Assembly (NCBI RefSeq): GCF_000682715.1
Contig: NZ_AWFH01000063.1
Span: 62,001-126,000 of the forward strand
DNA length: 64,000 bases
Direction: 5' to 3'
Origin: Hyphomonas atlantica corrig.
Lineage (GTDB): Bacteria; Pseudomonadota; Alphaproteobacteria; Caulobacterales; Hyphomonadaceae
Position 1 is the stretch's first letter; each line of letters opens with the position of its first letter. Made by a program: the position numbers and the translations under genes. Shown here piece after piece: positions 17,278 to 25,337 of this stretch. A model generated the notes under the pieces. It saw only the letters and a list, made by a program, of their open reading frames with translations. It was not told the DNA's origin and made no database searches.

Positions 17278-18652
17278 TCTGGGCGTCCGGGGCGAGAAGT
17301 TGGGCAAGATCGATAAGCCGTTTAATCGGGGTGATCGTCAAGCCATCGACTGAAGTCGGGCTGCCTTCCGGCACATAGGCATGGGTGAAGCCGAGGCGCG
17401 CAGCCTCCTTCAGGCGCTGTTCCATCCGCGCCACCGGGCGAACGGCGCCGGACAGGGCGACTTCCCCGAAAAACACGCTGCGCTCTGGCACCGGCATGTC
17501 GGCAAGCGAGGTTAGCAGGGCTGCCGCCGCACCAAGGTCACCTGCCGGTTCGCCGATGCGATAGCCGCCCGCGACGGAGAGATAGACATCCATGCCCGCA
17601 AGGCTGATGCCGCAGCGCGCCTCCAGCACGGCCAGCAGCATGGCCAGGCGCCCACCATCCCAGCCGACAACGCTGCGCCGCGGCGTGCCATAGGCGGATT
17701 TGGCCACAAGGGCCTGCACTTCGGCCAGTACGGGGCGCGAGCCTTCCATCGCTGCAAAGACGGCAGCGCCGCCCTCTGCGTCCCCATCAGCGGACAGGAA
17801 CAGGGCCGATGGCTCCTTCGCCGGGGCGAGGCCGTATTGGTGCATCTCGAAGATGCCGATTTCGTCTGTCGGGCCGAACCGGTTTTTCACGGCGCGCAGG
17901 ATGCGGAACTGGTGGCCGCGTTCGCCCTCGAAATAGAAGACCGCATCGACCATGTGTTCCACCACGCGCGGGCCGGCAATGTTGCCTTCCTTGGTAACGT
18001 GACCAACGAGGACCAGCGCCGCGCCGGATTTCTTGGCCCAGCGGGTCAGCTCCTGCGCGCAGGCGCGAACCTGGCTGACCGAGCCGGGCGCGGCTTCCAG
18101 ACTGTCAGACCACATGGTCTGGATGGAATCGATCACCACAAAGTCCGGATTGGCGGCCTTCAGCGCAGACAGGATCTTGCGCAGATCTGTTTCGGTCGCG
18201 AGGTCTACCGGGCTTTCGGCCACTTTCAGGCGCTTGGCCCGCTCCTGGATCTGGGCGGCGGCTTCTTCGCCGGAGACATAGACCGTCTTCACGCCATTGC
18301 GGGCGAGGCGCGCGGCGACCTGAAGCAGCAGGGTCGATTTGCCGATGCCGGGATCGCCGCCGATCAACGTGGCGGACGACGGCACAATGCCCCCGCCGAA
18401 GACGCGGTCGAGTTCCTCCACGCCCATCACGATGCGCGCGGGCGTTTCCGTTTCGGCGTTCAGGGCGACGAATTCAGCCTTGGACGAGCGCTTGGTGCCG
18501 GCCTTCGGCGCGGCGAGCCCGCCCGGCGCGCCACCGATGGTCTCTTCGACCAGCGTGTTCCATTCTCCGCACCCATTGCACTTGCCACTCCATTTGGAGT
18601 GAACCTCGCCACAGGATTGGCACACAAAGGCAGTCGTCGCAGTCTTGGCCAT
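17270..18652 (-). CDS. radA: DNA repair protein RadA
   Basis: A 460-residue RecA-like branch-migration ATPase. It has an N-terminal C4 zinc finger (Cys11, 14, 25, 28), Walker A GGDPGIGKST (about residues 98-107), Walker B FVVIDSIQT, the RadA-specific KNRFG motif and a C-terminal Lon-protease-like domain (AGDLGAAAALLTS). RadA processes recombination intermediates together with RecA. The start has no obvious Shine-Dalgarno; a palindromic repeat lies about 50 bp upstream. Confidence 0.95.
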   Translation of the reverse strand: MAKTATTAFVCQSCGEVHSKWSGKCNGCGEWNTLVEETIGGAPGGLAAPKAGTKRSSKAEFVALNAETETPARIVMGVEELDRVFGGGIVPSSATLIGGDPGIGKSTLLLQVAARLARNGVKTVYVSGEEAAAQIQERAKRLKVAESPVDLATETDLRKILSALKAANPDFVVIDSIQTMWSDSLEAAPGSVSQVRACAQELTRWAKKSGAALVLVGHVTKEGNIAGPRVVEHMVDAVFYFEGERGHQFRILRAVKNRFGPTDEIGIFEMHQYGLAPAKEPSALFLSADGDAEGGAAVFAAMEGSRPVLAEVQALVAKSAYGTPRRSVVGWDGGRLAMLLAVLEARCGISLAGMDVYLSVAGGYRIGEPAGDLGAAAALLTSLADMPVPERSVFFGEVALSGAVRPVARMEQRLKEAARLGFTHAYVPEGSPTSVDGLTITPIKRLIDLAQLLAPDAQNA

Positions 18653-19341
18653 GCCGAATGAGATATGAGGGTTTGCAGGCAGGGGGAAGGGGCTGCGTTC
18701 ATCCTCCCCCGCGCGCGGGGGAGGTGCCCGAAGGGCGGAGGGGGCATGACCGCTTCGCCGTCTGCCACCTCCCCCGCAGGCGGGGGAGGATCGGCGACGG
18801 ATTTTCCGAGACAGGCGAAAGGCGCGATCCCCTCTGGTATCTTACCGTTCACGAGCCGCACAGCACGGGCCGGGCCGCGTGCATTGCCGGCCGTAAAGGC
18901 GAAGCTGCCATCCAGCACATCCACATTGCGCTGATAGAAGGGGATGTATCCAGACAGGAGGCGCTTCGACAGGGTGGGCTGGAATTCGAACCGTCCGGTC
19001 GAGGCGCGGCGATGGCCCTCGAACCGGCCGGTCAGGCTCACCTTGTTGATCTCCTTTGTGCCGACCAGACGCACAGGATGGCGTGCTGTGGCGGGGATCG
19101 CCGCGAAGGCTTCCTGTATCTTTTCGCCATCACCGACCACCGGAGCCGACAGGGGATCATCTGACAGGAAGACGCGCCAAGCGAGATGCAGGCCCTCATA
19201 GCGCGTCAAATCTGCCTGTTCGGTACAGGTATCGATGTGCCACTCGCCGTCGAGACGGAACTTTTCGTATTGCAGCCAGCCGGTGAAGGCGAGCGAAACA
19301 GCGGTAAACGCCACCGAGACATATTTGATAAAGTCCATCAT
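18460..19341 (-). CDS. Hypothetical membrane-anchored protein with a repeat-derived, read-through C-terminus
   Basis: The first 180 or so residues look genuine: a membrane anchor at the N-terminus (YVSVAFTAVSLAFTGWLQ), then a soluble region beginning DGEWHIDTC. No family recognised. From about 18791 downward the frame passes through a palindromic repeat (PPPPAGE..., PPPPFGHLPRARG) and then runs 193 bp into radA in another frame, giving an Arg/Pro-rich tail that is not credible as a fold. The repeat may have removed the original stop. The biological 3' end is therefore uncertain. Confidence 0.45.
   Translation of the reverse strand: MMDFIKYVSVAFTAVSLAFTGWLQYEKFRLDGEWHIDTCTEQADLTRYEGLHLAWRVFLSDDPLSAPVVGDGEKIQEAFAAIPATARHPVRLVGTKEINKVSLTGRFEGHRRASTGRFEFQPTLSKRLLSGYIPFYQRNVDVLDGSFAFTAGNARGPARAVRLVNGKIPEGIAPFACLGKSVADPPPPAGEVADGEAVMPPPPFGHLPRARGRMNAAPSPCLQTLISHSAWPRLRRLPLCANPVARFTPNGVASAMGAENGTRWSKRPSVARRAGSPRRRPAPSARPRLNSSP
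18701..18791. repeat. Palindromic GC-rich repeat element (two CCTCCCCCGC hairpins)
   Basis: Two perfect 10-bp stem hairpins, CCTCCCCCGC-nn-GCGGGGGAGG at 18703-18724 and 18768-18789, bracket a 43-bp centre that contains a smaller GCCCGAAGGGC hairpin. The outer ends are ATCCTCC...GGAGGAT, so the whole unit is itself roughly symmetric. This is the architecture of non-coding palindromic repeats dispersed in many alphaproteobacterial genomes. It lies between radA and the unknown upstream gene, within the latter's reading frame. Confidence 0.85.
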
Positions 19342-19463
19342 GGCGCATCTCCCCCTGCGTGACAGCGTCGGGATAGCGCCCGAAGATCAGGTGCGGGTCA
19401 AGTGGGGGGCAGGCTTTGAGCCGTTTAGGGACTTTCTTTTCGGTCGCGCGCACAGCAACACAT

Positions 19464-19562
19464 CTTGTCATCCCGGAAATGGTGAAGCCATTTTCCGGGA
19501 CCCATTTTAACGGCAGCGCCAAGGGTCCCGGATAAACGCGGTGCGTTTTCCGGGATGACAAG
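19464..19562. repeat. Nested inverted-repeat element between mlaF and the hypothetical gene
   Basis: A 99-bp unit bounded by a perfect 16-bp inverted repeat (CTTGTCATCCCGGAAA at 19464-19479 and its complement at 19547-19562). Inside it is a second perfect inverted repeat (CCGGGACCC at 19495-19503, GGGTCCCGG at 19523-19531). It can fold as a long cruciform or hairpin. No coding content seen. The rest of the 19342-19602 spacer shows nothing recognisable. The TCATCCCGGAAA end resembles intergenic repeats common in alphaproteobacteria. Confidence 0.85.
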
Positions 19563-19602
19563 AATGGAGTGCGTGGACCTGCCCGTGTTCGTTGTGCCAG
19601 CC

Positions 19603-20367
19603 CTAAATCGCGGGCTGGATCGGGCCGTCGGCGCGTCCGTGTACGAACTGGTCGACATGGTCGTTGCCGCTATTGTCGATGATGTTCGCCGGGCCGTGCC
19701 AGATGATCTTGCCTTCGAACAGCATGGCGATGTTGTCGGCAATCTTGCGGGCTGAGGCCATGTCATGCGTGATCGAGACCGCCGCCGCGCCGAGGCCGCG
19801 CACCTGTTCGAGGATCAGATCATTGATGGCATCTGCCGTGATCGGATCAAGCCCGGTGGTCGGCTCATCGAAGAAAATCAGGTCCGGCTTTGAAATGATG
19901 GACCGGGCGAGCGAGACGCGTTTCTGCATGCCGCCGGAGATTTCCGCCGGATAGAGATCGGCCACATCCGGGCCAAGGCGCACCTTCTTCAGCGTCTCGA
20001 TGGCTTGTTCCTTGGCGTCCTTGCGGCGCATCTTGTCGACCTGTAGCAGGCGGAAGCCGACATTCTCCCAGACGGTGAGGGAGTCGAACAGCGCGCCGGA
20101 CTGGAACAGCATGCCAATGCGGGCGCGCATCTTTTCGCGCGTGCGGCCGGTGGCCTTGGTGACGTCCTGCCCGTCGAAGAAGATCTTGCCAGCGGTCGGC
20201 GTCATCAGGCCGAGCGCATTCTTCAGCATCACAGATTTGCCGGAGCCGGAGCCACCGAGAATGACGAGGCTTTCGCCCTTCTGCACTTCGATGTCGACGC
20301 CCTTCAGAACCTGTTTCGATCCGAAGGATTTCTGGACGTTCTCGAGTCTCAGTATGGGCGTGCTCAC
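19603..20367 (-). CDS. mlaF: MlaF-type ABC transporter ATP-binding protein
   Basis: A 254-residue ATPase with Walker A GGSGSGKS (38-45), Q-loop MLFQSGALFDS, signature SGGMQKR and Walker B LIFFDEPTTGLDP. The SGALFDSLTVWENV and GGMQKRVSLAR forms are characteristic of the MlaF/Ttg2A family that drives phospholipid transport between the membranes. Its start overlaps the mlaE stop by 4 bp. The substrate-binding subunit mlaD does not follow; it must be encoded elsewhere. Confidence 0.9.
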   Translation of the reverse strand: MSTPILRLENVQKSFGSKQVLKGVDIEVQKGESLVILGGSGSGKSVMLKNALGLMTPTAGKIFFDGQDVTKATGRTREKMRARIGMLFQSGALFDSLTVWENVGFRLLQVDKMRRKDAKEQAIETLKKVRLGPDVADLYPAEISGGMQKRVSLARSIISKPDLIFFDEPTTGLDPITADAINDLILEQVRGLGAAAVSITHDMASARKIADNIAMLFEGKIIWHGPANIIDNSGNDHVDQFVHGRADGPIQPAI

Positions 20368-21176
20368 AGGCCGATCTCCACGAACAGGGTGGACATGAGG
20401 TAGTTGGCGGCAAGAACAAGCACGGCAGCGCCGACCATGGAGAGCGTCGCTGCGCGGCCGACGCCGGTTGCGCCTGCCTCTGACCGATCGCCCTGATAAC
20501 AGCCCATGATGGCGATCACCGCGCCGAAGACGACCGCCTTGATCAGGCCCACCAGAACATCTTCATTGGTCAGGAAGTCGAGCGTGTTGCGCAGGTAAGT
20601 GGTGGAGTCGAACCCGAGCCCGTAGACGCTGACCAGCCAGCCCCCCATGATGCCGATGATGTCCGCCACCAGCACGAGCAGGGGCAGGGCAATGATCGCG
20701 GCAAGGAAGCGCGGCGCGTAGAGATAGCGGTAGGGCGAGGCAGACAACGTCTCCAGCGCGTCGATCTGTTCGGTGACGCGCATGGCCCCGATCTCTGCCG
20801 AGATGCCAGCAGACACGCGCCCGGCCAGCATGAGGCCGGTGATCGTGGCGCCAAGCTCGCGCGTGATGCCGAGCACGACAATGCTGGGCACGAATTGTTC
20901 CGCGCCATAGCGGCTGCCGCCTTCATAAATGTTGAGGGCCAGGGCTGCGCCGATGAAGACGGCTGACAGGCCAACCACAGGCAGGGAGTAGAAGCCGATA
21001 TTGACGACCTGCCGCCAGACCTGGCCGGGATACCAGCGCGGGGTAAAGGCTGCGAATTTCACGCGGCTGGCAAATACGGTCAGCCGACCGATCTCGGCGA
21101 AGAAGCCGAGCACCGCAGCGCCGATCCATTGCAGGGGATTTGGCACCCCACGCTTAGACGTAGAAACGTTCGACAC
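20364..21176 (-). CDS. mlaE: MlaE-type ABC transporter permease
   Basis: An inner-membrane permease of about 270 residues with 5-6 hydrophobic segments and the MlaE hallmarks GITRELGATITGLMLAGRVSAG (split over two helices) and EIGAMRVTEQIDALE. It works with MlaF in phospholipid trafficking that maintains outer-membrane asymmetry. I prefer the GTG at 21176 (AGGA 10 bases upstream) over the ATG at 21203, whose upstream GGG is too close. Either start lies inside the 3' end of alr, so translation is probably coupled. Confidence 0.88.
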   Translation of the reverse strand: MSNVSTSKRGVPNPLQWIGAAVLGFFAEIGRLTVFASRVKFAAFTPRWYPGQVWRQVVNIGFYSLPVVGLSAVFIGAALALNIYEGGSRYGAEQFVPSIVVLGITRELGATITGLMLAGRVSAGISAEIGAMRVTEQIDALETLSASPYRYLYAPRFLAAIIALPLLVLVADIIGIMGGWLVSVYGLGFDSTTYLRNTLDFLTNEDVLVGLIKAVVFGAVIAIMGCYQGDRSEAGATGVGRAATLSMVGAAVLVLAANYLMSTLFVEIGL

Positions 21177-22209
21177 GGTTGCTGAGTCCTGTAAGCAATT
21201 CATACCCTAGCGTGCCAGCGCGCGCCGCTTGATTTTCGAGTTTGGCATGCGGGCCGAGGAATTCAACGCGCGCGCCTGTTTTTGCCGCTTCGTGTGCTTT
21301 TGAAACATCAATCGTGATGAGGTCCATCGATACCCTGCCAAGCACGGGGCAGGGCGAACCGTCCAGATAGCCAATCAGCGTATTGCTGCCAGCGCGCGGG
21401 ACGCCATCCGCATAGCCGAGCGCAACCGTGGCGAGTATGGCGTCCTTTTTGAGCGTATGGGTTGCGCCATAGCCGACGGTCTCTCCGGCACGGGCCTGGA
21501 ACACGCTGATGATGCGGGCGTCCAGCGTGACACCCGGCTGCAGGTCTACATGGCCTGGGGCGTCCGATCCGCCATACAGCGCGATGCCCGGGCGGAGCAG
21601 GTCGAATGCATAGTCCGGCCCGAGATAGCAGCCTGCGGAATTGGCGAGGCTGGCTGGCGTATCCGGGAAAGCCTCCGCGATCTGCGTGAAGCGGTCGAGC
21701 TGAGTCTGGTTGAGGGGATGATCTGGTTCGTCCGCGCAGGCCAGATGGCTCATCACCAGAACCGGTTGCAGCTTTTTCAGGGCATCGAGCTGCGTTTCGA
21801 TCATGGCCGGGGGCAGGCCGAGCCGATTGATGCCGGTGTCAAAGTGCAGCGCGCACGGGCCGATGCCATTGCGGGTCCAGAGATCCACTTGATCCACACT
21901 GGAAAGGACCGGTGTCAGCCCGGACTCACGATACGACCGGAAGTCTCTGGCGGCGGGGCCGTTCAGCACGAAGATGCGGGGCGCCGCGCCCAGCGTTCTG
22001 CGGACCATGACGCCTTCTTCGATATGGGCGACGAAGAACGTGCTGCAGCCAGCTTTCGACAGGGTCTCGGATACTCTCAGCGCGCCGAGCCCATACCCGT
22101 TGGCCTTCACCACGGCCGCCGTTGTGGCGCCGGGGTGCAGCTGGTCAATCGCCTGCCAATTGGCAACAATATGGGGCAGGTGGACCGTGGCGCGGGGACG
22201 GAAGCTCAT
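21154..22209 (-). CDS. alr: Alanine racemase
   Basis: A 351-residue PLP enzyme that interconverts L- and D-alanine for peptidoglycan. The PLP lysine is Lys35 in VVKANGYGLG. The C-terminal domain has the second catalytic region, including the GYADGVPR and GRVSMDL motifs of alanine racemases. First gene of a short run alr-mlaE-mlaF with overlapping coding ends. The 50-bp gap upstream to the MFS gene probably holds little more than a ribosome site. Confidence 0.93.
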   Translation of the reverse strand: MSFRPRATVHLPHIVANWQAIDQLHPGATTAAVVKANGYGLGALRVSETLSKAGCSTFFVAHIEEGVMVRRTLGAAPRIFVLNGPAARDFRSYRESGLTPVLSSVDQVDLWTRNGIGPCALHFDTGINRLGLPPAMIETQLDALKKLQPVLVMSHLACADEPDHPLNQTQLDRFTQIAEAFPDTPASLANSAGCYLGPDYAFDLLRPGIALYGGSDAPGHVDLQPGVTLDARIISVFQARAGETVGYGATHTLKKDAILATVALGYADGVPRAGSNTLIGYLDGSPCPVLGRVSMDLITIDVSKAHEAAKTGARVEFLGPHAKLENQAARAGTLGYELLTGLSNRVERFYV

Positions 22210-22259
22210 GCAACACTCCGATAAAAGCGTTTGACCGGCGTGTCATCTACACAAAGCCG

Positions 22260-23711
22260 TCAGCTCCGCTCCTGATGCTCCAGCCAGGCGGAGCCTTTCA
22301 TGTTCCAGACGGGGGTGAAGAAGACCATCCAGAGGATCAGTGCGATCATGCCGCCCGCCGGAACGATAGCGATGCGCTGCGGGCCGAACAGGTCGACCAG
22401 CGCGCCCATGATGGCCGCGCCAAACGGCGCACCTGCCATGAAGCCCAACTGGTAGATCGACAGGACGCGGGCCAGCTTTTCCTTCGGTGCAGCGTCCTGC
22501 ACGATGGAGCGGCTCATCGCGATGGAGATGCCGGCGGCCAGCCCCCAGATGAAGACAATGCCGAGAAAGGCAAAGTGCGGCACGCGCCACATCATGGCGA
22601 GGATGCTGAGCGAGGCGAGGAATTGCGCGATCAGCAGCAGGCGGCCCTGACGCTTGATGCGCTTGAAGATGGACAGGACAACCGAGGAAACGAACGCTCC
22701 CATCCAGAAGGTGACGAACATGTCCCGGATGCCGTCTGAGCCGAAACCGTACACATCCCGGTTTACGATCGGCAACACGACAAGAAACGCGCCGATCACG
22801 AAGATGCCAACACCGAACATCAGCGCCGTCATGGCCCAGAGTTTTCCGTCAGAGCGCACGGCGTGGAAGCCGTCTGCGATGTCTGCCAGTGCGGATTTGA
22901 TGCCCTTGCCGCCAGTCACGATCTGTCTGCCGCGTCCAAGCCACAGTGCAAAGCCTGCGCCCAGTGCGAGGATCATGCCCTGAATGGCCAGAAGCTGTTC
23001 CGCAGGGATCGGGCCGATCCCGAACCCGCCAAGCCAATCCGGCATCAGCGTGCGCTTGTCGGCATAGCCGCCGACGATCAAGCCGCCGATCTGAGCAAGG
23101 AATTGCGCCATCGTGGCGAGCGTCACGCCGAGTTGCAGGGTCACACCGGAGCCGACACGCATGCGACGCTCGACGACTTCGTTCACAATCGAATCGCGCG
23201 CGGGCATCATGAATGCGCCGACGGTTCCGATGGTCAGGCCGTAGACAATCATCGCCGGATAGGAAAGCTCGCCGCGAGAGACCGCGAAGGCCAGCAACAG
23301 GGCAGGAGCGGCGGCCAGCAGGTGCAGGATGATCAAAAGCCGCTTGCCGTCTGCGCGCTCCGCCACGACGCCGCCGATCAGCAGGAAGATTACCGACGGT
23401 GCCGACAAGGCCATATTGGCAAGGCCGAGCGCCAGCCCGTCCATGTGCAGGTGTTCCTGACCCGTGATCAGGTAAGGGAACAGAACCATCTGGAGACCGA
23501 AGGCCATGAACCAGCTGAGCTGGACCATCAGATAGGCGGGCAGTTCGATCTTCACGCCGCGGCGCAGTCGGCGCGCCCGCCAGTGATTGGCCGTGGCCAG
23601 CAGGGATGCGCCGGCGCCGATCGCGCCGCTGACCCCGCTGACGGGGGACGAGATGTCTTCGGCCGCGTCCTCGGCCATCTCGTCAATCAGGTCATCCATC
23701 TTGTCTGACAT
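22260..23711 (-). CDS. MFS transporter (EntS/DHA3-like)
   Basis: A 483-residue membrane protein with about 12 hydrophobic segments. The N-terminal 55 residues are cytoplasmic and acidic. The pattern of GGVVAERADGKRLLI (loop 2-3 motif) and QLGFMAGAPFGAAIMGALVDLFGP in the second half fits the DHA3/EntS branch of exporters. Substrate unknown. I chose the ATG at 23711 with GGAG upstream; an open extension to 23801 has no supporting features. The 164 bp to the divergent gene at 23876 probably carry both promoters. Confidence 0.85.
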   Translation of the reverse strand: MSDKMDDLIDEMAEDAAEDISSPVSGVSGAIGAGASLLATANHWRARRLRRGVKIELPAYLMVQLSWFMAFGLQMVLFPYLITGQEHLHMDGLALGLANMALSAPSVIFLLIGGVVAERADGKRLLIILHLLAAAPALLLAFAVSRGELSYPAMIVYGLTIGTVGAFMMPARDSIVNEVVERRMRVGSGVTLQLGVTLATMAQFLAQIGGLIVGGYADKRTLMPDWLGGFGIGPIPAEQLLAIQGMILALGAGFALWLGRGRQIVTGGKGIKSALADIADGFHAVRSDGKLWAMTALMFGVGIFVIGAFLVVLPIVNRDVYGFGSDGIRDMFVTFWMGAFVSSVVLSIFKRIKRQGRLLLIAQFLASLSILAMMWRVPHFAFLGIVFIWGLAAGISIAMSRSIVQDAAPKEKLARVLSIYQLGFMAGAPFGAAIMGALVDLFGPQRIAIVPAGGMIALILWMVFFTPVWNMKGSAWLEHQERS

Positions 23712-23875
23712 GCCCACTCCGGAACGATTGGCGGGACTGTATGGAGGTGGTCCCGACATGGAAAGCCCCCGGGAGTGCGACACCTGAGAGCCAATGTCCA
23801 TGACCGATGCGCAAGAATCGGGTGGGTCGCCATACGCAGATATGCTGAGGAGGAGGCGAACATTGGAGACCAGTT

Positions 23876-24700
23876 ATGATTTCACAAGCCGACCGCGCCG
23901 CCCGTTTTACAGCCCTGCACGAACAGGATGGCATGTTTCTGATGCCCAATCCCTGGGACGTGGGATCTGCCAAAATCCTGGCAGGTCTTGGGTACAAGGC
24001 CCTGGCAACAACCAGTTCGGGCTTCGCTGCCACCGAAGGATTGGAAGACTATCAGGTGACTCGCGACATGAAGATGGCGCACATCGCCAGATTGGCGTCC
24101 GCAACTGACCTGCCATTGAGTGCGGATCTGGAGAATGGTTTCGGAGATACGCCCGAAGACTGCGCCGAGACCATCCGGCTTGGTGCGAATGCCGGGCTGG
24201 TGGGCGGGTCTATCGAAGACTTCACCCGCAACCCGGACGCGCCGCAGTATGAGATTGCGAGAGCCGCTGATCGCGTGCGCGCCTCGGTCGAGGCTGCGCG
24301 GGCCCTGCCGTTTCATTTCACACTGACCGCACGGGCGGAGAATTTCTTCACCGGCATTCCGGACCTGGCCGACACGATCGCCCGTCTTCAGGCCTATCAG
24401 GACGCCGGAGCGGATGTGCTTTACGCGCCCGGCCTGAGATCGGTCGACGACGTTCGGACGGTGGTCTCAAGCGTCGACCGTCCCGTCAATGTGCTGGCCA
24501 TTCCCGGCATGTTCCCGTTTACCCTTCCTGACCTGGAAGCGGCGGGCGTGAAACGGGCCAGCCTTGGCCCACTTCTGCTCAATACGGCTTACAGTGCGCT
24601 GGCCCATGCGGCTGACGAGATTCTCAATCAGAGGACGTTCTCCTATCAGTCGCAACCATTCGCCACGCAGGAATGGGCAAGTCTGATGGCCAGGACATGA
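23876..24700 (+). CDS. Isocitrate lyase/phosphoenolpyruvate mutase family protein
   Basis: A 274-residue (beta/alpha)8 barrel of the PEPM/ICL superfamily: NPWDVGSAKILAGLGYKAL at the N-terminus, metal/substrate site SADLENGFG, GGSIED and TARAENF. The KKCGH loop of true isocitrate lyases is absent, so this is one of the broad carboxy-C-C-bond lyase or oxaloacetate-decarboxylase-like members whose substrate cannot be named. GGAGA lies 9 bases before the ATG. It stands alone, divergent from the MFS gene. Confidence 0.85.
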   Translation: MISQADRAARFTALHEQDGMFLMPNPWDVGSAKILAGLGYKALATTSSGFAATEGLEDYQVTRDMKMAHIARLASATDLPLSADLENGFGDTPEDCAETIRLGANAGLVGGSIEDFTRNPDAPQYEIARAADRVRASVEAARALPFHFTLTARAENFFTGIPDLADTIARLQAYQDAGADVLYAPGLRSVDDVRTVVSSVDRPVNVLAIPGMFPFTLPDLEAAGVKRASLGPLLLNTAYSALAHAADEILNQRTFSYQSQPFATQEWASLMART

Positions 24701-24800
24701 TCAGCGCGATGTCACGTTAACTTCGCGCATGCCTGAGTTGCCACGGCCGGAGGCTATGGTTAGCTTCCGCCTAACGGCCTCCCGGCGAAAGGAATGTAGA

Positions 24801-25262
24801 ATGCGTTTGTTCCGGCATCTCGTGAGTTGGGCACTGGCCCTGTTTCTGGTGGCGATGTTCATTCACGCGAACATTCACCCCCTGCCAAACCCGCCTGAAG
24901 GCATGGTGAAATTCTTCGATCCGCCGGGCGAGAACATCGTGTTCCAGACCATCGCCACGAATTCGGGCATCAGCCTGTACGAGCCGACCGGGCGCGTTGT
25001 TGTGGGCATCATTGAGCTGATCGCTGCGCTGTTCCTGATCCTGCCAATGACCCGGCGGTTCGGCGCATTCCTGTCGGCAGGGATTCTGGGCGGGGCAGTG
25101 GCCATGCACCTGTCGCCCTGGCTTGGCAGGGAAGTGCCTGTCTCGCTGGACCCTCAAAACACGTCCACCGATGGCGGCATGTTGTTCATGCTGGCGATTC
25201 TGATGCTCGTGTGCAGCCTTCTGGTGATGGTAGTACACCCGAGCGCAAAAGACCGGGGCTGA
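24801..25262 (+). CDS. Small integral membrane protein, DoxX-like
   Basis: A 153-residue protein with about four hydrophobic segments. Between the first and second helices is a roughly 55-residue outside loop (FDPPGENIVFQTIATNSG). Helix two to three reads GRVVVGIIELIAALFLILPMTRRFGAFLSAG, the layout of DoxX/DoxD-type proteins. Function unknown. Start chosen at the ATG preceded by AAAGGAATG; the frame is open upstream but without a signal or membrane segment. Confidence 0.75.
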   Translation: MRLFRHLVSWALALFLVAMFIHANIHPLPNPPEGMVKFFDPPGENIVFQTIATNSGISLYEPTGRVVVGIIELIAALFLILPMTRRFGAFLSAGILGGAVAMHLSPWLGREVPVSLDPQNTSTDGGMLFMLAILMLVCSLLVMVVHPSAKDRG

Positions 25263-25337
25263 CGCGGCGCATATATTTCCACAGACCGTTAACCGTTTCC
25301 TGCAACAGTTTTCTTTACAACGAAGACGGTCGCACTG

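Noticed and set aside
22260-23801. Longer start of the MFS transporter at 23801
   Set aside because: The extra 30 residues have no structure or ribosome site support; ATG 23711 has GGAG upstream.
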